This document shows positions 60,783-64,000 of a DNA stretch of 64,000 bases, in pieces (the stretch's first letter is position 1; each line of letters begins with the position of its first letter). Source of the stretch: Rhizobium sophorae (GTDB taxonomy: Bacteria; Pseudomonadota; Alphaproteobacteria; Rhizobiales; Rhizobiaceae); the NCBI RefSeq assembly GCF_013087515.1, contig NZ_JABFCN010000033.1:1-64000 (forward strand), written 5' to 3'. The position numbers and the translations under genes were made by a program. Under the pieces are notes generated by a model. It had not been told where the DNA came from, ran no database searches, and saw only the letters and a list, made by a program, of their open reading frames with translations.

Positions 60783-61264
60783 AGACCTCTGCCCAAGGTT
60801 TTACAGGCCTGCACATGCTGGTAGCGACCTCGACCTTCTTTGCTGTTGTGATCGCGGTGAATGTCACCATGGCCTTCTATGCCTCCTCCAGCTGGAGCGG
60901 TCTGGTCGTGGAAAATACCTATGTGGCCAGTCAGGAGTTCAACCGCAAAGCGGCGGCGATGAAGGCAATGGCCGCTTCCGGCGTCGTGGGCGATCTCTCC
61001 ATCAAAGGGCATGAGATCCGCTACGACATTCACGTCAGGAGCGGCGCGCCTGCGACCGTTGACGAAGTCGTGCTGAATTTCAAGCGACCCGTCGGAGATC
61101 ACGAAGACTTCCACCTCACGCTCAGGAAAACAGCTGCAGGCCGGTTCGAAGCAGATCACAACCTCGCCGAGGGTGACTGGATCGTCGAGGCCATCTCGCG
61201 AAACGACGGCTTAGTCGTCATGCATGAGGCCAAACGCATCGATACCACAGAGTTGAACCAATGA
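60779..61264 (+). CDS. fixH: cbb3 oxidase assembly protein FixH
   Basis: Protein of 161 residues with one N-terminal helix (GLHMLVATSTFFAVVIAVNVTMAFYAS) and a periplasmic beta-rich domain ('NTYVASQEFNRKAAAMKAM' then 'HEIRYDIHVRSGAPATVDEVVLNFKRPVGDHEDF'). FixH/CcoH is needed for stable assembly of cbb3 oxidase. ATGA overlaps join it to fixG and fixI. Confidence 0.93.
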   Translation: MKTSAQGFTGLHMLVATSTFFAVVIAVNVTMAFYASSSWSGLVVENTYVASQEFNRKAAAMKAMAASGVVGDLSIKGHEIRYDIHVRSGAPATVDEVVLNFKRPVGDHEDFHLTLRKTAAGRFEADHNLAEGDWIVEAISRNDGLVVMHEAKRIDTTELNQ

Positions 61265-63546
61265 CCTGCTGCACGATGGACGTGGAAAGCGTGCTTGCTC
61301 TCAGCACGACGTCATCCAGTGCCGAAGAGGTCCGCCTTGCCAGCCAGCCGCTCGGCGGCGGATTGCGCCAGTTGGACTTGAGCGTTCCTGATATTCACTG
61401 CGGTGGCTGCATTTCGACCATAGAAAGGGCGCTGCTGACACTTCCTTTCGTCAAGACGGCGCGCGTCAATCTCACGGCTCGAAGGGTGACCTGCGTCTAC
61501 CAGGAGGAGATCGAGACGCATGCCGCCGATCCGTCCGAGATCCTCACAATGATCAACTCCGCCGGATATCGCGCGCATCTCTTTACCCTCTCGGCAGCCG
61601 AAAACGACAGAACCAGAAATCAGCTTCTCCTAGCGATCGGCGTTTCCGGTTTTGCGGCTGCCAACATCATGTTGCTTTCGGTATCGGTCTGGTCTGGCGC
61701 AGATGCCGCGACACGCGACATGTTTCATTGGATCTCGGCGATGATAGCAGCGCCCGCGCTGGTTTATGCGGGACGCTTTTTCTTCAAATCGGCCTGGAAT
61801 GCGCTCCGCCGCGGCCGCACCAACATGGACGTTCCGATCTCGCTCGCCGTGACTCTCTCTTATGCCGTTTCACTGTGGGAGACCATCCATCACGGTGAAC
61901 ATGCATGGTTCGACGCGTCGGTTTCGCTGCTCTTCTTCCTGCTGATCGGCAGGACCCTCGATCATATCATGCGGGAAAAGGCTCGGGCGGCGATCAACGG
62001 ACTCGCAAGGCTGGCGCCGCGCGGAGCCTTGCTGATCAATCCGGACGGATCCCGACGTTACATTGCGGTAGAAGAGATCGCGGTGGGAGATGAAATCTCG
62101 ATAGCGGCAGGCGAAAGGGTTCCCGTCGATGGCGTAGTGGTCAGCGGAGCAAGCGACGTGGACCTCTCCATCGTCACCGGCGAGAGCAGCCCCGTTGCCG
62201 TCGCCAGCAACAGTGAGGTGAGTTCGGGCGCGATGAACCTGACCGGCTCGCTCGTCCTGCGGGCGACGCACATTGCCAAGAATTCGCTTCTTTCGGAGAT
62301 CATCGGCCTCATGGAAGCCGCCGAGGGTGGAAGAGCTCGCTATCGCAGGATCGCCGATCGCGCTGCGGCGCTCTATTCCCCGGCCGTGCATCTGTTGGCG
62401 CTGGTCTCCTTTCTTGCCTGGGGCCTCCTCGGCGGAGACTGGAAACAGGCAATGCTGGTCGCGGTAGCGGTCCTGATCATTACCTGCCCATGCGCATTAG
62501 GCCTTGCCGTGCCCGTGGTCCAGGTCGTCGCCGCGGGGGAGCTTTTCCGCAAGGGCATCATGGTGAAGGACGGTTCGGCACTCGAAAGACTGGCCGAGGC
62601 GGATATCGTGGCCTTTGACAAAACGGGCACCGTGACGATGGGCAGGCCGCGCCTTGTCAGAGTGGACGCCATGAAAGAGAACGCCACAGCAGTCGCCCGC
62701 GGATTGGCCGTGCATTCACGGCATCCTCTTTCTCAGGCTCTGGTGCGGGGCTCCGAAACCGCCCCCATGTCCTTCGACAGCGTCACGGAAATCCCTGGCG
62801 GGGGCCTGGAAGCCAGGAAGGGCGCGGACGTCTATCGATTGGGCAACACGGCATTTGCCTGCGGAACCAGCTTCGTGCCCCGCATCGCCGATAGTCCGTT
62901 CTCGGAAGTGGTCTTGTCGCAGAATGGCGTCGATCTTGCCCGCTTCTTCTTCGATGACACGCTTCGCCCGGGCGCTCGCGAGGCCATCGGCCAGCTCGAC
63001 GCAGCCGGCCTTGAAACGCTGATCATGTCCGGCGACAGGCAGACCGTGGTCACCAATACGGCGCATGCTCTGGGCATCGACAGGGCCTTAGGCTCTCTGA
63101 CGCCGAAACGGAAGGTCGATGAATGCCAGAGGCTGAATGGCGAAGGTCGCCGCGTGCTCATGGTTGGAGACGGGATCAACGACGCCCCTGCCCTTGCGGC
63201 GGCCCATGTCTCGATGGCGCCGGCCACGGCTTCCGATATCGGCAGACAGGCCGCCGACCTCGTTTTCTTCAACGATCGCCTCGACGCCGTGCCGGAAGCG
63301 ATCGCCGTGGCCCGAAGCGCCGCCAGCCTCATCCGGCAGAACTTCGCTCTCGCCATCGGTTACAATGTCCTGGCGGTGCCGATTGCCATCGCCGGATTGG
63401 CGACGCCGCTCATAGCGGCAGTGGCGATGTCGACATCTTCGATCATCGTCGTGATGAACGCACTGCGCCTGAACGCGTTCGGCAAACGTTCGGATATGCA
63501 AATTCAGGGACGGGTCGGCGGGAGTGAGAAGGTCAAAGCCGCATGA
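61261..63546 (+). CDS. fixI: Copper-transporting P1B-type ATPase for cbb3 oxidase
   Basis: P-type ATPase of 761 residues. The N-terminal heavy-metal domain has CGGC (about 48). The membrane CPC motif 'IITCPCALGLAVPVV' (about 411) is the copper pathway; 'VAFDKTGTVTMG' holds the phosphorylated Asp; 'VTGESSPV' and 'VGDGINDAPALAAA' are the actuator and hinge motifs. CcoI-type pumps export Cu(I) slowly for loading the oxidase rather than for tolerance. Overlapping starts on both sides show tight coupling. Confidence 0.95.
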   Translation: MTCCTMDVESVLALSTTSSSAEEVRLASQPLGGGLRQLDLSVPDIHCGGCISTIERALLTLPFVKTARVNLTARRVTCVYQEEIETHAADPSEILTMINSAGYRAHLFTLSAAENDRTRNQLLLAIGVSGFAAANIMLLSVSVWSGADAATRDMFHWISAMIAAPALVYAGRFFFKSAWNALRRGRTNMDVPISLAVTLSYAVSLWETIHHGEHAWFDASVSLLFFLLIGRTLDHIMREKARAAINGLARLAPRGALLINPDGSRRYIAVEEIAVGDEISIAAGERVPVDGVVVSGASDVDLSIVTGESSPVAVASNSEVSSGAMNLTGSLVLRATHIAKNSLLSEIIGLMEAAEGGRARYRRIADRAAALYSPAVHLLALVSFLAWGLLGGDWKQAMLVAVAVLIITCPCALGLAVPVVQVVAAGELFRKGIMVKDGSALERLAEADIVAFDKTGTVTMGRPRLVRVDAMKENATAVARGLAVHSRHPLSQALVRGSETAPMSFDSVTEIPGGGLEARKGADVYRLGNTAFACGTSFVPRIADSPFSEVVLSQNGVDLARFFFDDTLRPGAREAIGQLDAAGLETLIMSGDRQTVVTNTAHALGIDRALGSLTPKRKVDECQRLNGEGRRVLMVGDGINDAPALAAAHVSMAPATASDIGRQAADLVFFNDRLDAVPEAIAVARSAASLIRQNFALAIGYNVLAVPIAIAGLATPLIAAVAMSTSSIIVVMNALRLNAFGKRSDMQIQGRVGGSEKVKAA

Positions 63547-63701
63547 ACATGTTGATCTATCTCATACCGATCGCGCTGCTGATGGGAGGAATGGGACTCC
63601 TGGCGTTCCTTTGGTCGCTGAAGAGCGGCCAGTACGACGACCTTCAGGGAGCCGCCTGGCGAATCCTCGCCGAGGACGAAAGCGATCGAAGAAAACCCTA
63701 A
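63543..63701 (+). CDS. fixS: cbb3 oxidase maturation protein FixS
   Basis: Protein of 52 residues with one membrane helix (LIYLIPIALLMGGMGLLAFLWSLKSGQYDD) and the family signature after it, 'WSLKSGQYDDLQGAAWRIL'. CcoS is needed for cofactor insertion into the oxidase. ATGA overlap with fixI; last gene of fixGHIS. Confidence 0.95.
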   Translation: MNMLIYLIPIALLMGGMGLLAFLWSLKSGQYDDLQGAAWRILAEDESDRRKP

Positions 63702-63735
63702 CCGCAAACTGGTTCCAAAGACGAAAGGAAGATGG

Positions 63736-64000
63736 ATGCTTGCGAAAAATTCAGTACTTCTGCAGTCCGACCTGTTCGCTGGTTTGGATCAGGCGACTGT
63801 GGAACAATTCACCGCAATGGCTCAGGTTGGCACTTTCGCTCCTGACGAGAAGATCATAAGCGAGGGACAGCAGGCATCGTTCGTCTACTGCGTCACGAAG
63901 GGGTTTGTCCGACTTTCAAAATCGGAATCCGCTGGGCGCGAGGCTGATATCTGCGTATGCGAGCCGGGCGACACATTTGGCGAATATCTTCTCTCAGGCG
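63736..64000 (+). CDS. Crp/Fnr-family regulator, cut by the window end
   Basis: The first 88 residues of a Crp/Fnr protein are present: 'NSVLLQSDLFAGLDQATVEQFTAMAQVGTFAPDEKIISEGQQASFVYCVTKGFVRLSKSE' is the entry to the cNMP-type barrel and continues 'CEPGDTFGEYLLSG'. There is no N-terminal FNR Cys cluster. The HTH lies outside the window, so its class (FixK, NnrR, DnrD or other) cannot be decided. GGAAG precedes the ATG at 63736, 34 bases after fixS. Confidence 0.82.
   Translation, partial: MLAKNSVLLQSDLFAGLDQATVEQFTAMAQVGTFAPDEKIISEGQQASFVYCVTKGFVRLSKSESAGREADICVCEPGDTFGEYLLSG

Noticed and set aside
1..64000. CRISPR arrays, tRNA or rRNA genes, nod/nif genes, replication or partition genes
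   Set aside because: Looked for through the window; no repeat-spacer pattern, cloverleaf, rRNA segment or recognisable gene of these classes was seen.

Overview
The window looks like an alphaproteobacterium of the order Rhizobiales, most likely Rhizobium or a close relative. The pointers are a complete fixNOQP-fixGHIS set for a cbb3 oxidase, a hybrid FixL with a haem-PAS domain, two FixK-type regulators, pseudoazurin, GC-rich coding sequence, many small catabolic ABC operons and FixJ-type response regulators. No rRNA, tRNA, nod, nif, replication or CRISPR sequence is visible. The mosaic of catabolic, stress and micro-oxic modules would suit a chromid or large plasmid, but the sequence does not prove this.

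Layout. (1) 367-4978: ferric-siderophore ABC importer fhuCDB facing a siderophore-type esterase. (2) 5674-17231: a stress and redox region with an exported alpha/beta hydrolase, a Dps-like ferritin, a probable small RNA with an anti-Shine-Dalgarno loop (7345-7506), a membrane histidine kinase with FixJ-type response regulators, a UBP zinc finger, a three-domain flavoprotein that resembles thioredoxin reductase but lacks its CxxC, a flavin monooxygenase with an MFS exporter, and a YdeP-type molybdopterin oxidoreductase. (3) 17232-19284: a decayed stretch with an IS6-type transposase remnant, small ORFs and a c-type cytochrome. (4) 19285-35146: a catabolic island. Enzymes of the hydroxyphenylacetate type (aldolase, hydratase, CHMI-type isomerase), an intradiol dioxygenase, shikimate/quinate-type enzymes (AroE-like, AroQ, a TIM-barrel protein) and a GalD/PrpF tautomerase are mixed with two ABC importers, a GntR and a LysR regulator. 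(5) 35674-39449: a DUF1254 protein and a divergent EF-G-like GTPase. (6) 39999-64000: a micro-oxic regulon ending in the cbb3 oxidase operons and a truncated Crp/Fnr gene.

How it works together. In the last third, eight FNR/FixK-type boxes (TTGAT-N4-ATCAA and close variants) lie in front of the CBS-BON gene, adh, a DUF1488-like ORF, hemN, pseudoazurin, the DUF3604 operon, fixN and fixG. Both fixK genes carry the same direct repeat, GTTACA-RACT-GTTAC, about 85 bp before their start codons. This fits a cascade of hybrid FixL, then an OmpR-type regulator (42292-43017, FxkR-like), then FixK, then the targets. The cascade is inferred from sequence and from what is known of Rhizobium etli.

The two best candidates for something undescribed are the FNR-box-driven operon DUF3604 / membrane parvulin / HupE-UreJ-like permease (48570-52493), and the catabolic island, whose enzyme mixture fits no single textbook pathway. 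Its divergent GntR promoters carry mirror-image operators.
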